Source of the DNA: Solidesulfovibrio carbinoliphilus subsp. oakridgensis
GTDB lineage: Bacteria; Desulfobacterota; Desulfovibrionia; Desulfovibrionales; Desulfovibrionaceae
Reading direction: 5' to 3'
DNA length: 64,000 nt
NCBI RefSeq assembly: GCF_000177215.2
Contig: NZ_CM001368.1
Span: 682,001 to 746,000 of the forward strand
Shown here: one piece after another, positions 54,611 to 63,867 of the stretch
How the letters are laid out: each line of letters opens with the position of its first letter
Numbering within the stretch: the first letter of the stretch is position 1
The notes under the pieces: generated by a model
Told to the model about the DNA's origin: nothing
The model's database searches: none
The model's input: only the letters and a program-made list of their open reading frames with translations
Made by a program: the position numbers and the translations under genes

Positions 54611-54761
54611 TCCGGACCTCGCGCTCCCCGTTGCCTTTCCCTCCCTTGTCACGGAGTTGCCACCTCCCGATGGCGCGTTCGTCATCGGGACCTGCCAGTT
54701 TTTCCGGGTCGAAGGGGGCGGGTGGCGCACACTGTCCCATTTTGCGACGTCAAGAGGTTTC

Positions 54762-55523
54762 ATGAAACATACCACCAAGATGGCAGCAGTGAACCTGGAT
54801 TTTTTCTACGGAACGTTCAGGGCCCTGGAAGGCATCGATCTCACGATACCGGAAAATCAGGTGACGGCCCTGATCGGGCCGTCGGGTTGCGGCAAGTCCA
54901 CGTTTTTGCGGTGTCTCAACCGCATGAACGACCTCATCCCGGGCGTGCGGACCACGGGCGACGTGCTGCTCGACGGCGCCAGGATCAATACTCCGGCCCT
55001 GGACGTGGTGGAACTGCGCCGCAAGGTGGGCATGGTTTTTCAAAAGCCCAACCCCTTTCCCAAAAGCGTTTTCGAGAACGTGGCCTATGGCCTTAGGGTC
55101 AACGGGATGCGCGATAAGGATTATATTTCCAGCCAGGTGGAAAAGAGCCTGATTGCGGCCGGACTCTTCGACGAGGTCAGGGAGCGGCTGCACGATTCCG
55201 CCTTGGGCCTTTCCGGCGGCCAGCAGCAGCGGCTTTGCATCGCCCGGACCGTGGCCCTGGAGCCGGAAGTGGTGCTCATGGACGAGCCGGCTTCGGCGCT
55301 TGATCCCATCGCCACCCAGAAGATCGAGGAGCTGATCGCCAAGCTCAAGCGCAGCTACACCATCGTCATCGTCACCCACAGCATGCAGCAGGCCGCCCGC
55401 GTCTCGGACCAGACCGCCTTTTTCTACATGGGCAGGCTCGTCGAGGTCGGGCCCACCGAGGCCGTGTTCACCCGCCCGGCCAAGCAGCAGACCGAAGACT
55501 ACGTGACCGGTCGTTTCGGCTAG
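54762..55523 (+). CDS. pstB: Phosphate ABC transporter ATP-binding protein
   Basis: 253 residues with Walker [10 protein letters not shown] (residues about 39-47), Q-loop [11 protein letters not shown], signature [16 protein letters not shown], Walker [17 protein letters not shown] and switch His in [10 protein letters not shown]. The [21 protein letters not shown] part is PstB-specific. The usual partners pstS, pstC and pstA are not in the window; phoU follows 134 bases later. Start ATG 54762 after AAGAGG. The longer upstream frame reads out of the neighbouring small gene and is not coding. Confidence 0.93.
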   Translation: MKHTTKMAAVNLDFFYGTFRALEGIDLTIPENQVTALIGPSGCGKSTFLRCLNRMNDLIPGVRTTGDVLLDGARINTPALDVVELRRKVGMVFQKPNPFPKSVFENVAYGLRVNGMRDKDYISSQVEKSLIAAGLFDEVRERLHDSALGLSGGQQQRLCIARTVALEPEVVLMDEPASALDPIATQKIEELIAKLKRSYTIVIVTHSMQQAARVSDQTAFFYMGRLVEVGPTEAVFTRPAKQQTEDYVTGRFG

Positions 55524-55576
55524 GGGGCGGCGGCCGCGTCGCCGCATCGTACGGAAACAGCTGACGCGCCGGCCGG

Positions 55577-55618
55577 CGGCACAGGGCACTGGCCCGCCGT
55601 GCCGGTCGCGTTTTTTTT
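55577..55618 (+). terminator. Hairpin with long T-run between pstB and phoU
   Basis: CGGCAC (55577-55582) pairs with GTGCCG (55599-55604), closely followed by eight T residues (55611-55618). It would end or attenuate transcription from pstB before phoU. Confidence 0.45.
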
Positions 55619-55657
55619 CGGCCAACAACACCCCGCCGGGGTGCCGGGAGCGCAGCA

Positions 55658-56323
55658 ATGGAAACCAGATCGCATTTTCACGCCGAGTTGGACGCCCTCA
55701 AACAGCGGGTCATCGGATTGTCGGAACGGGTTGAGGCCTCCCGGCAGGGAGCCCTGGCCGCCTACCTGCGCCACGACCTGGACGTGGCCCGCCAGGTGAT
55801 CGAGGCCGACAAGGACATCAACCGGGAGACCTGCGACATCGACGAGGCCTGTCTGCGCCTGCTCGCCCTGGAACAGCCGGTCGCCCTCGACCTGCGGCGC
55901 ATCGTGGGCTACGCTCGCATGGTGATCAACCTGGAACGGTTGGCCGACGAGGCCGTGTCCGTGGCCGAGGGGGCCCTCACCGGCGTGGGGCTGCCCGGGG
56001 CCTGCGACCAGGCTCTTGGCGACCTGGCCGAGCATGCGGGGCGGATGTACAATCTGGCGGCCCATGCCTTTGCCGCCGACGACCTGGACGGGGCCATGGA
56101 AGTCTGCCGGCTCGACGAAAAGGCCCGGGAACTGGCCGTGGCCGCCATGCGGTGCATCACCGAGGCCCTGTCCCAGTGCCAGGCCGCGCCCGAGGCGTCG
56201 GTGCGGGCCATCCTCGCCGCTCGCAGCTTCGAGCGCATGGGCGGACATGCCGCCAATATCGGGGAGATCCTCGTCTTCATCCTCCGGGGCGTGATGCTCA
56301 GCCAGCAGTGCCAGCCCAGATAG
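55658..56323 (+). CDS. phoU: PhoU-family phosphate signalling regulator
   Basis: 221 residues, two three-helix bundles. First metal motif region EADKDINRETCDIDEACLRLLALEQP and second LDEKARELAVAAM carry the E/DxxxD-type residues of PhoU. Start ATG 55658 follows GGGAG. It usually represses the pho regulon with PstB. Fourteen bases downstream begins the HprK-related kinase gene, so PhoU may also feed a GAK-type signalling unit (inference). Confidence 0.93.
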   Translation: METRSHFHAELDALKQRVIGLSERVEASRQGALAAYLRHDLDVARQVIEADKDINRETCDIDEACLRLLALEQPVALDLRRIVGYARMVINLERLADEAVSVAEGALTGVGLPGACDQALGDLAEHAGRMYNLAAHAFAADDLDGAMEVCRLDEKARELAVAAMRCITEALSQCQAAPEASVRAILAARSFERMGGHAANIGEILVFILRGVMLSQQCQPR

Positions 56324-56336
56324 AACGGGAGAGCGC

Positions 56337-57443
56337 ATGGACGCACGTACGCCCACCTGTCGCCGCATCCTGGAAATGTCCGCAGGCGAAACGCCCCCGG
56401 ACCACGCCCTGCATCTGCGCCTGGCCGACACCCGGGTGACCGTGCGCTCCAATTCGGCGGAACTCCTTCAGGATCTCGACGTCCATTACCGGGAATTTCC
56501 CGGCGATGGCGGCGAGGCGGACCTCCTTGTCACGGTCGTGGAGACAGGTCCCCTTGTCCCGGATCTTCCTTTTGTGCCGTGGACCGGGGAAGACGACGCG
56601 GCCAAAGAGGAGTTCGCGGACCTGCCGGACGGCCGGATCGTGCGCAAGCGGCGCACCGGCCTGCTCCTGGTCTTCGGTTCGGCCGGCCATTTCGTGCTCG
56701 GGCCCTGCCGGCGGCACCTGGACCAGGTGATAAACGCCATCAACGCCCGGTTCGCCGACCGGCAGTTCCGGGCCGGGGCCGCCCTTTTCCATGCCGCCGC
56801 CGTCTGCCTGGGGGAATCGGCCGTGGCCGTGGCCGGCTTTGCCGGGGCGGGCAAGTCGACCCTGGCCCTGGAGGTCATGCGCCATGGGGCGTCGTTCGTG
56901 TCGAACGACCGCCTGCTGGTCGGCCCCGACCCCGGCTCCGGACCGGGAGGGCTGATAGCCACCGGCATCCCCCGGATGCCCCGGGTCAATCCGGGAACGC
57001 TCCTGCATAACGACCGTCTGGGCGCCGTATTGACCGAAGAGGAACGGGCGGCCTATGCCGGGCTCCCGCCCCGGGTTTTGTGGAGCCTGGAGCGCAAATA
57101 CGACATTCCCATCCGCGACTGTTTCGGGCCGGGCCGGTTCCGGTTGCGGGCCGGGCTTGCCGCCCTGGTGGTCCTGTGCTGGCGGCCGGGAGGCGGGGAA
57201 GCGCGCGCCGCCTGGACGGACATCGCGAGCCGGCCCGACCTCCTGCCGGCCTTCATGAAGGACCGGGGCGTCATTTTCGAAGAGGGGCCGCGGCGGGCCG
57301 AAGCGGCCGACTACCTGTCGCTGCTCGGCCGGTGTCCGGTCCTGGTGCTGGATGGAGGGGTGGATTTCGGGCATGCCGCCGCCGTATGCCTGGACGTGCT
57401 TGGCGCTTCGTGCCCGGGAAAATCCCCGGAAGGACGCGCCTGA
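56337..57443 (+). CDS. HprK-related kinase B (GAK system)
   Basis: 368 residues. Middle region carries an HPr-kinase-like P-loop GFAGAGKSTLALEVM (about residues 166-180) followed by the FVSNDRLLV strand, analogous to HprK's second motif. The N-terminal domain (1-155) and C-terminal domain (about 260-365) are not assigned. Proteins of this type occur with amphi-Trp, ATP-grasp and CofD-like families in sulfate reducers and relatives. Substrate unknown; no HPr or PTS gene is nearby. It starts 14 bases after phoU and ends 47 bases before the CofD-like gene. Confidence 0.85.
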   Translation: MDARTPTCRRILEMSAGETPPDHALHLRLADTRVTVRSNSAELLQDLDVHYREFPGDGGEADLLVTVVETGPLVPDLPFVPWTGEDDAAKEEFADLPDGRIVRKRRTGLLLVFGSAGHFVLGPCRRHLDQVINAINARFADRQFRAGAALFHAAAVCLGESAVAVAGFAGAGKSTLALEVMRHGASFVSNDRLLVGPDPGSGPGGLIATGIPRMPRVNPGTLLHNDRLGAVLTEEERAAYAGLPPRVLWSLERKYDIPIRDCFGPGRFRLRAGLAALVVLCWRPGGGEARAAWTDIASRPDLLPAFMKDRGVIFEEGPRRAEAADYLSLLGRCPVLVLDGGVDFGHAAAVCLDVLGASCPGKSPEGRA

Positions 57444-57490
57444 GGCGCGACGTGCTTTTTTTGCAACCGATCCGCGACAAAGGACTGCCT

Positions 57491-58702
57491 GTGCCGGACA
57501 CGAAATCCCTGCCGCGCGTGACCATAAGCCGCACCGTCACGCTGCCGGACCCGACCCGGGCGGCCCTGTACCGCCGGGCCCCGGAATTTGGCCCCAAGCT
57601 CCTTTTTTTCAGCGGCGGCACGGCCCTTCGCCACCTGAGCGAGACCCTCATCGACTATACCTCCAACTCCATCCATCTCATCACACCCTTTGATTCCGGC
57701 GGCTCCTCGGCCGTGTTGCGCAAGGCCTTTGCCATGCCGGCCGTGGGCGACATCCGAAACCGCATCATGGCCCTGGCCGACCGTTCCATCACCGGCAACC
57801 CGGCCGTGTTCGACCTTTTTGCCTACCGCCTGCCCAAGGACGCCACACAGGAGGAACTGGCGGTCCGTTTCGGCCGCATGATCACAGGCGAGGACCCGCT
57901 CGTGCGGCGCATCCCCGATCCCATGCGCAAGATCATCCGCACCCACCTGCACTTCTTCGAGCAGCGTCGGCCTCCGTCCTTCGACCTGCGGGGCGCGAGC
58001 ATCGGCAACTGCATCCTGACCGGCGGCTATTTCAACTACAACCGCATGCTCGATCCCGTCATCTACCTCTTCATGCAGCTCGTGGAGGCCAGAGGCGTGG
58101 TGCGCCCCATCGTCACGGCCGACCTGCACCTGGCCTGCCAGTTGGAAAACGGCCGCGTCCTTCTCGGCCAGCATCTCATGACCGGCAAGGAAGCCGCCCC
58201 CATCGACGCCCCCATCGCCAAGCTTTGGCTGGTCGCGGACCTCGACGATCCCACGCCGGCCACCGTGCGCATCCGGGAAAAGACCGAAACCCTCATCCGC
58301 AAGGCCGATGTCATCTGCTATCCCTACGGCAGTTTCTATTCGAGCCTGCTCGCCAACCTCCTGCCCCAGGGGGTGGGTGACGCCGTGGCCGCCACGGACT
58401 GCCCCAAGGTCTACATCCCCAACCTCGGCCACGACCCGGAACAGCGGGGCCTGACCGTGGCCGGACAGACGGCCAGGCTTCTTGGCGCCCTGGAAGGTGG
58501 CTGCGTCAAGGCCTGCCGCCGCGACGACCTGCTTCGTTTCGTCTTGGTCGACAGCAAAAAAGGCCGGTACGAAAACCCGCTCGATCTTCCCGGCATACGG
58601 CGGCTTGGCGTCCAGGTCCTGGACGTGTCCCTGGCCCGGGACGACAATCCCGATCAGGCTGACAGCCGTAAGGTGGCCGAACTGCTGCTTTCCCTGACCT
58701 GA
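57491..58702 (+). CDS. CofD-like protein of the GAK system
   Basis: 403 residues from GTG 57491 (VPDTKSLPRVTISRTVT), supported by AAAGGA six bases upstream. The CofD/YvcK-type nucleotide-binding core is present: LLFFSGGTALRHLSE (glycine-rich loop), ITPFDSGGSSAVLRKAF and GASIGNCILTGGYF. It also shows ICYPYGSFYSSLLANLLPQGV and VYIPNLGHDPEQ. Related CofD transfers 2-phospho-L-lactate to F0; YvcK-like proteins bind UDP-sugars. For the GAK type the reaction is unknown. It forms a likely unit phoU-hprK-B-cofD. Confidence 0.85.
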   Translation: MPDTKSLPRVTISRTVTLPDPTRAALYRRAPEFGPKLLFFSGGTALRHLSETLIDYTSNSIHLITPFDSGGSSAVLRKAFAMPAVGDIRNRIMALADRSITGNPAVFDLFAYRLPKDATQEELAVRFGRMITGEDPLVRRIPDPMRKIIRTHLHFFEQRRPPSFDLRGASIGNCILTGGYFNYNRMLDPVIYLFMQLVEARGVVRPIVTADLHLACQLENGRVLLGQHLMTGKEAAPIDAPIAKLWLVADLDDPTPATVRIREKTETLIRKADVICYPYGSFYSSLLANLLPQGVGDAVAATDCPKVYIPNLGHDPEQRGLTVAGQTARLLGALEGGCVKACRRDDLLRFVLVDSKKGRYENPLDLPGIRRLGVQVLDVSLARDDNPDQADSRKVAELLLSLT

Positions 58703-59003
58703 GCGGGGTGCCGTCGGGTCCAGGCGTTCCCGGGACGGTGCCGCCCCGTTTCCCGGCCCGCAATCCCTGATCGCGGAGATGCAGGGGGAGCAGGCTGGCA
58801 GTGGCCGGCCCGCTTTCTGCCTATTCGATCTTCCAGCGACCGGTTGGAGGGGGTTGGCCGGGGCGGCCGGATGGAAGGCCTGTGCCCGGGACGAACCGCG
58901 GAGCACGGAGAATGTTGGGAAGGCCGGAAGCGGTGTGGACGGGGCGGCTTGTGCCGTCGGGGCGGTACGGGCCGCCGGTCAGGCAAAGGCGTGGCCGAGC
59001 GGG
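58703..59003. other. Gene-free stretch after the CofD-like gene
   Basis: 301 bases. Nothing convincing beyond short GC-rich inverted sequences shortly after the stop (around 58705-58745), which may end the operon. Short frames here have no ribosome sites or family similarity. Confidence 0.4.
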
Positions 59004-59411
59004 CTATTTCGTCATGGCCCGGGTCCGCACGAAAGCGCCGAGCTTCCTGTCTTCCGTGGCGATGTGGCTGACAAACCAGTCGTTTAAAAAGGCCAGGATG
59101 TCGCTGAGCATGACAGACGTCACCACGCCGAATTCGTTTTCTATTTCAAAGAAAATGACGTGGTTGATGAAAAGCTCGTGCTGTTGTTTGTGACTTTCCA
59201 GATCAGGATAGCAAATATCGAGCATCAGTTCGCATTCCAGGTCGAAATGGCCATGCAAGTATTCGCGTAGAAAACGGAGGGCATCGATGGCGACAGTAGG
59301 ATCCTGGCTGTCCTTATTGGCTTCCAGTTCATTGATGAGTCCGACGATGGCCTGATGCTGTTCGTCAATCTCCTGGATGCCGATGGACAAGGATGGATTC
59401 CATGCGATCAT
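59004..59411 (-). CDS. Bacteriohemerythrin
   Basis: 135 residues forming a four-helix bundle with a complete diiron ligand set: H19, H55, E59, H74, H78, H116 and D121 (in EQHQ, HGHFDLE, HKQQH and HIATED). It binds O2 reversibly and may store or sense oxygen in anaerobes. Free-standing, cytoplasmic. Start ATG 59411 has a GGGAGT site. GC content is lower than that of neighbouring genes. A plausible promoter lies at 59490-59517. Confidence 0.95.
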   Translation of the reverse strand: MIAWNPSLSIGIQEIDEQHQAIVGLINELEANKDSQDPTVAIDALRFLREYLHGHFDLECELMLDICYPDLESHKQQHELFINHVIFFEIENEFGVVTSVMLSDILAFLNDWFVSHIATEDRKLGAFVRTRAMTK

Positions 59412-59489
59412 GCGCTACTCCCTTCGATGGTGCGGCGGCAGCCGGGCCGTGTCCGGGGGTGTCGGACAGCACGTTCATTTTATTGCTCT

Positions 59490-59517
59490 ATCATGACAGG
59501 GAACCGACGCAAGTCAA
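59490..59517 (-). promoter_or_regulatory. Candidate promoter of the hemerythrin gene
   Basis: Minus strand: TTGACT (59517-59512), 16-base spacer, CATGAT (59495-59490), about 80 bases upstream of the start codon. Confidence 0.42.
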
Positions 59518-59704
59518 GAATCTTCCTGCGGTTGTGACGGTGCTGCCAGGACGAAACGGCCGCCGTGGCACAGGGACAAGCCGGACCGAACCGACGGCAT
59601 TACCCGGGGAATGATTCAAGGAAGAGGCTTTCCCTGGCCGTTCGGTTTGGGCTATGTTCGCTCGCGTCACCTGCTTTTGTTGCAACACCAACCCGGAGCC
59701 GCGC

Positions 59705-60526
59705 ATGCGCTTTCGATCCCCTGTTCTCGTTCTCCTGGCCCTCACCCTGTTCGTGCCCGCCTGCCAGACGGCCTCTTCCCGGCCCCGAACCGAACCCGTG
59801 GCCGCGTCCGGACCGGCCACGCCGGCCTCGCCCCTTGCCGGGTCACGCCAGCTCGTCCTGGTCGTGGCCGAGAGTTTTAACGACAACCAGGCCCGGCTGC
59901 GGCGTTTCGAGCGGGGCGGGGACGGGGCCTGGCGGCCTGTGGGCGACGATGTGGCCGTGACCATCGGCAAAAACGGCATGGCCTGGGGGCGGGGCCTGCA
60001 GGGGCCGCCGCCGGCCGAGGGTCCGGTCAAAATCGAGGGCGACGGCCGGTCGCCGGCCGGGGTCTTCGCCTTTGGCACCGCCTTTGCCTACCAGCCGCAA
60101 GACCTGTGGACCACGCCGAAAATGCCGGTCCATCGGGTGACGGACCAGACGGTGTGCGTGGAGACGATCAACTCCGCGTCCTACAACCGGATCCTGGATG
60201 AGAATACGGCCGCGACGAAGGATTGGACCTCGCCGGACCGGATGCTGCGGCCCGACGGGCTGTACCGTTTCGGCCTCATGGTGGACTACAACGCCCCGGA
60301 CACCGTGCCGGGCGCGGGATCGTGCATCTTTTTCCACCTGTGGCGGCGGCCGGGCGCGCCGACCGTCGGCTGCACGGCCATGAACGAGCCGGCCATCCTG
60401 GCCGTGCTCGCCTGGATGGACGCCTCGAAAAAGCCGATCCTGGTCCAGCTGCCGCGCCCGGAACTCAAGCGTCTGGCCGCCCGCTGGGGCGCGCCCGAGC
60501 TGTTGGCCTCGACGGTCAGGGACTAG
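59705..60526 (+). CDS. L,D-transpeptidase (YkuD) lipoprotein
   Basis: 273 residues starting at ATG 59705 behind GGAG, with a lipobox (FVPAC, Cys20) and an Ala/Pro/Ser-rich linker to about residue 50. The catalytic YkuD domain occupies about 50-260; the active-site region is HLWRRPGAPTVGCTAM, giving His and Cys with the expected spacing. GRSPAGVFAFGTAF is another family segment. Such enzymes cross-link or anchor to peptidoglycan; this one resembles the YafK/ErfK-like group but with a lipid anchor. Confidence 0.87.
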   Translation: MRFRSPVLVLLALTLFVPACQTASSRPRTEPVAASGPATPASPLAGSRQLVLVVAESFNDNQARLRRFERGGDGAWRPVGDDVAVTIGKNGMAWGRGLQGPPPAEGPVKIEGDGRSPAGVFAFGTAFAYQPQDLWTTPKMPVHRVTDQTVCVETINSASYNRILDENTAATKDWTSPDRMLRPDGLYRFGLMVDYNAPDTVPGAGSCIFFHLWRRPGAPTVGCTAMNEPAILAVLAWMDASKKPILVQLPRPELKRLAARWGAPELLASTVRD

Positions 60527-60816
60527 CCCACCGGTCGGCCACTCTTTCCAGGGGTCTGGTACGGCGCGGTCGCACCGGACCCCGCAACATGGGGAAAGGA
60601 CCGGATGCAGTGCCTGCCTGCGGAAAAAGCGTGGGGACGGACGGGGGCATCATGTCCCGGGCCGGGAGCGGTCGCCGGAGGCGTCCCGCAGAGCGGGGAA
60701 GCGTGCCGAGGGCCGCGAGGAAACACTGAAAGGGGTGGCCGACCCATGGGCGGACCGCCGGGGGCCTTGGGGCACTGTTCCGGCCGGCGACGGGGAACGC
60801 GGGCTTGGCGGCCGGC

Positions 60817-61635
60817 CTAGGCCGGTTCCGGTTCCTTGCCCTGCTTTTTGAGGGAGAAATTGAGGAGCTTTTGGGCTTCGACAAAGGAAGGGGCGAGGCG
60901 AAGGGCCAGCCGGGAGGCTTTTTCGGCCTTTTCCCATCGCTGCCAGTCCAGATAAACCCGGCCCAGGTTGAAATACAGGTTCGGATCGGACTTGGCGTAT
61001 TCCACGGCCCGCATGAAATATTTTTCCGCGATCTCGTACTTGTGGAGTTTTCTGAGCACGATGCCGATGCGGTTGTAGTGGCGGATCTGGTCCGGAGAGA
61101 GGCCGATGGCCTCGTCGAGGAAGGTGAAGGCCTCTTCGAAGAGTTCGCCGCCGATGAAAAGCTCGGCGATCCGGGCCCGCAGGTCGGAATCGTGGGGAAA
61201 TTCCCGGGCGAGTTTCTCAAGCAGGATGCGGGCTTCGTCGAAACGCTTGGTCTCGATGAGGAGCTTGCCCTCGGCCAGCCCCTTCTCGATGCGCTGCTCC
61301 TTGTCCGCGATGAGATCCTTGGCTTCTTCCACGGCCGTGGCCTGCAGTTCGCTGAGAACCCCCATGAGGGTTTCGACCAGTTCCCGCTCGCTGCCGGGCG
61401 TGTAGTTGAGGATCAGCGGATAGATCTTGCGGAGGTTGCGATCGCCGTTGAGGAGGAGCACCGCGTCGGTGATGAGCTTGGTGAACTCCTCCTTCTCCGA
61501 CTTCATGAGCTGGGTGCGCATGACCGCGCCGATGGCCTCGTACAGGGCCGACACGGCGGGCAGGGGCTTGGCCTGCTTGAGAAATGTCCCGACCTTGTTG
61601 ATCTGGGAGCGGGCCTTGGTCAGTTCGGCTGACAT
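60817..61635 (-). CDS. Tetratricopeptide-repeat protein
   Basis: 272 residues, all helical. The N-terminal 110 residues are a charged helical domain (MSAELTKARSQINKVGTFLK...) with no assignment. The C-terminal part (about 115-265) has at least three TPR units, such as GKLLIETKRFDEARILLEKL and YNRIGIVLRKLHKYEIAEKYF with the NLGRVYLDWQRWEKAEKAS unit. No signal peptide. It is 82 bases upstream of nothing on its own strand but follows carA (stop 61718), so carA-tpr may be one unit. Likely a protein-protein scaffold. Confidence 0.88.
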   Translation of the reverse strand: MSAELTKARSQINKVGTFLKQAKPLPAVSALYEAIGAVMRTQLMKSEKEEFTKLITDAVLLLNGDRNLRKIYPLILNYTPGSERELVETLMGVLSELQATAVEEAKDLIADKEQRIEKGLAEGKLLIETKRFDEARILLEKLAREFPHDSDLRARIAELFIGGELFEEAFTFLDEAIGLSPDQIRHYNRIGIVLRKLHKYEIAEKYFMRAVEYAKSDPNLYFNLGRVYLDWQRWEKAEKASRLALRLAPSFVEAQKLLNFSLKKQGKEPEPA

Positions 61636-61717
61636 GCATCCCCGGCGCGTCGGCGCCCTGGTTATCGGCCCGTCTCCCGGCGCGCCTCACGCGGGATCGG
61701 AGGCGGAAACGGGTGGC

Positions 61718-62845
61718 CTATTTGCCTGTCTCCCGGCGCACCAGGGTGCGGAAACGGGAGAAAAAAGACCGGCTGTCATGGGGGCCCGGCGCCGCCTCCG
61801 GATGGTACTGGATGGCGATGACGGGTTTTTTCTTGTGCGCGAAACCTTCGAGCGTGCCGTCGTTCAAGTTCACGTGCGTCAACTCTACGTCGGACAGGCT
61901 TTCGATGTCCACGCAAAAACCGTGGTTTTGCGAGGAAATTTCGATGCGTCCGGTCTCCAGATCCTTGACGGGATGGTTTAGGCCATGGTGCCCGAACTTG
62001 AGCTTGAACGTCTTCCCGCCAAGGGCCAATCCCAGGAGCTGGTGTCCGAGGCAGATGCCGGCCAGCGGGTATTGGTCGGCCAGAAGGGCGGTGGTGTGGA
62101 TCAGATCGGTCAGCGCGGCCGGGTCGCCGGGGCCGGGCGACAGGAAAATGGCATCCGGGTCCAGGCGCTTGGCCTCTTCGGCCGTGGTGGTGTAGGGAAC
62201 CATCAGGATGTCGAAGCCCTGGGCGGACAAAAGCCGCATGATGTTCCACTTGATGCCCATGTCGTAGACGAGCACCTTGGGGCCGGGGCCCGGCCAGGCA
62301 TAGCGGCCGTCCACGATCTTGGCCGGCTTGATCCCGTTTTCGGTCCAGACGAAGGGCGCGTCGCAGGTCACCTGGTCGGCTAGGCCAAGGCCTTCCATGG
62401 TCGGCAGGCCCTTGGCCGCTTCCACGATTCTGCGGGGATCGGACACGTCTGTCGCGATGTAGCCGCGCATGGCGCCGTGCAGGCGCAGGTGGCGGGTGAG
62501 GGCCCGGGTGTCGATGCCCTCGATGCCGGTTATGCCCTGGCGCGTCAGGTAGTCCGGCAGGGTCATGGTGGAACGCCAGTTGGAGGGTTCTTTGCAGCAC
62601 TCCTTGACGATGAACCCGGCCACGCGGATCTTGGCCGATTCCACGTCCTCGGGGTTGATGCCGTAATTGCCCACGTGCGGATAGGTCATGCACACCATCT
62701 GTCCGGTATAGGACGGATCGGTGAGCACTTCCTGGTAGCCGGTCATGCCGGTGTTGAAGATCACTTCGCCCCCGGCGCTGCCCTCGCCGGTAAATGTGTG
62801 ACCGTGAAAGAGGGTGCCGTCTTCGAGGGCCAGGATGGCTTTCAT
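61718..62845 (-). CDS. carA: Carbamoyl-phosphate synthase small subunit
   Basis: Glutaminase subunit of carbamoyl-phosphate synthase, 375 residues from ATG 62845 ([15 protein letters not shown]). Class I amidotransferase triad: Cys in [15 protein letters not shown] (about residue 267) and His/Glu in [13 protein letters not shown] (about 350). The [15 protein letters not shown]-terminal signature is present. Its partner carB is 25 kb away on the other strand, so stoichiometry is set by two separate transcripts. GGAG precedes the start. Confidence 0.97.
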   Translation of the reverse strand: MKAILALEDGTLFHGHTFTGEGSAGGEVIFNTGMTGYQEVLTDPSYTGQMVCMTYPHVGNYGINPEDVESAKIRVAGFIVKECCKEPSNWRSTMTLPDYLTRQGITGIEGIDTRALTRHLRLHGAMRGYIATDVSDPRRIVEAAKGLPTMEGLGLADQVTCDAPFVWTENGIKPAKIVDGRYAWPGPGPKVLVYDMGIKWNIMRLLSAQGFDILMVPYTTTAEEAKRLDPDAIFLSPGPGDPAALTDLIHTTALLADQYPLAGICLGHQLLGLALGGKTFKLKFGHHGLNHPVKDLETGRIEISSQNHGFCVDIESLSDVELTHVNLNDGTLEGFAHKKKPVIAIQYHPEAAPGPHDSRSFFSRFRTLVRRETGK

Positions 62846-62952
62846 GCATGTCTCCGAAAGTAGGGTGCGGTGGCCGCCGAACGCGGCCGCAGGCACGGTA
62901 TATCGGAACGGGGCCGGCGTAAAGGCCGGACGCGCTCCCGGGTTGCGCTCAA

Positions 62953-63867
62953 TTAAGGCCTCTTGCCGCAGCGCGCAAGCCCCAGTTCCATCAAGCGGGC
63001 GATGAGGTCCGGGAAGCTCAGCCCGGCGGCCTGGGCCGACTTGGGGAGCAGGCTCGTCCGGGTCATGCCCGGCAGGGTGTTGACCTCGAGGAGCATGGGG
63101 CCCGACTCCGTATGGATGAAATCCGCCCGGCTGTAGCCGGAAAGCCCGAGCGCCTTGTGGGCGGCCAGGCTTATTCGTCCGAGTTCGGCCACCAGGGTAT
63201 CAGGCACCGGGGCCGGGCAGATCTCCTCGGCCGCGTCGAGTTCGTACTTGCTGGCATAGTCGAAAAATTCCCCGGCCTTGGGCCGGATGAGGATCGGGGG
63301 CAGGGCCTCGTCGCCAAGGACGGCGCAGGTCAGTTCCGGGCCGGCCAGGCCTTCCTCGACCAGCGCCGTGTCGCCCGAGGCAAAGGCCCGGGCCAGGGCT
63401 TCTGGCAGATCGGCCGGATCGCGGACCAGGGTCATGGACACGCTCGAACCGCCGCTGGTGGGTTTCACGAACCACGGCGGCCCGAAATCCGGCACGAATC
63501 CGTCGCCCGGCGGCGTCGGCAGGAAGGCGGACCGGGGCGTGGCCAGGCCGGCCTGCCGGAAGAGCTGCTTGGAGGCCGCCTTGTTGAGCGCCAGAAACGA
63601 GCCGGCCGGGCCACTTCCCTGGTAGGGCACGCCCGCGGTGTCGAGCAGGGCCTGGGGCAGGCCGTCCTCGCCCGGGGCCCCGTGGAGGTTTAAAAACGCG
63701 AAATCGCAGGCTTGGGCCGCTGCGACGAAACCCGGAAAGTCGTGGGACAGGTCAAAGGGCACGACCTTGTGGCCAAGGGCGAGAAGGGCCTTTTCGATCT
63801 GGGCCGCGCCGGACAGGGACACCTCGCGTTCACTCGACCAGCCCCCCGCAACCAAAAGTACTTTCAT
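62953..63867 (-). CDS. ddl: D-alanine--D-alanine ligase
   Basis: ATP-grasp ligase for peptidoglycan precursor D-Ala-D-Ala, 304 residues. It opens with [19 protein letters not shown], and [32 protein letters not shown] and the closing [20 protein letters not shown] are diagnostic. ATG 63867 lies within the 3' end of the next upstream gene (overlap 63830-63867). Confidence 0.96.
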   Translation of the reverse strand: MKVLLVAGGWSSEREVSLSGAAQIEKALLALGHKVVPFDLSHDFPGFVAAAQACDFAFLNLHGAPGEDGLPQALLDTAGVPYQGSGPAGSFLALNKAASKQLFRQAGLATPRSAFLPTPPGDGFVPDFGPPWFVKPTSGGSSVSMTLVRDPADLPEALARAFASGDTALVEEGLAGPELTCAVLGDEALPPILIRPKAGEFFDYASKYELDAAEEICPAPVPDTLVAELGRISLAAHKALGLSGYSRADFIHTESGPMLLEVNTLPGMTRTSLLPKSAQAAGLSFPDLIARLMELGLARCGKRP

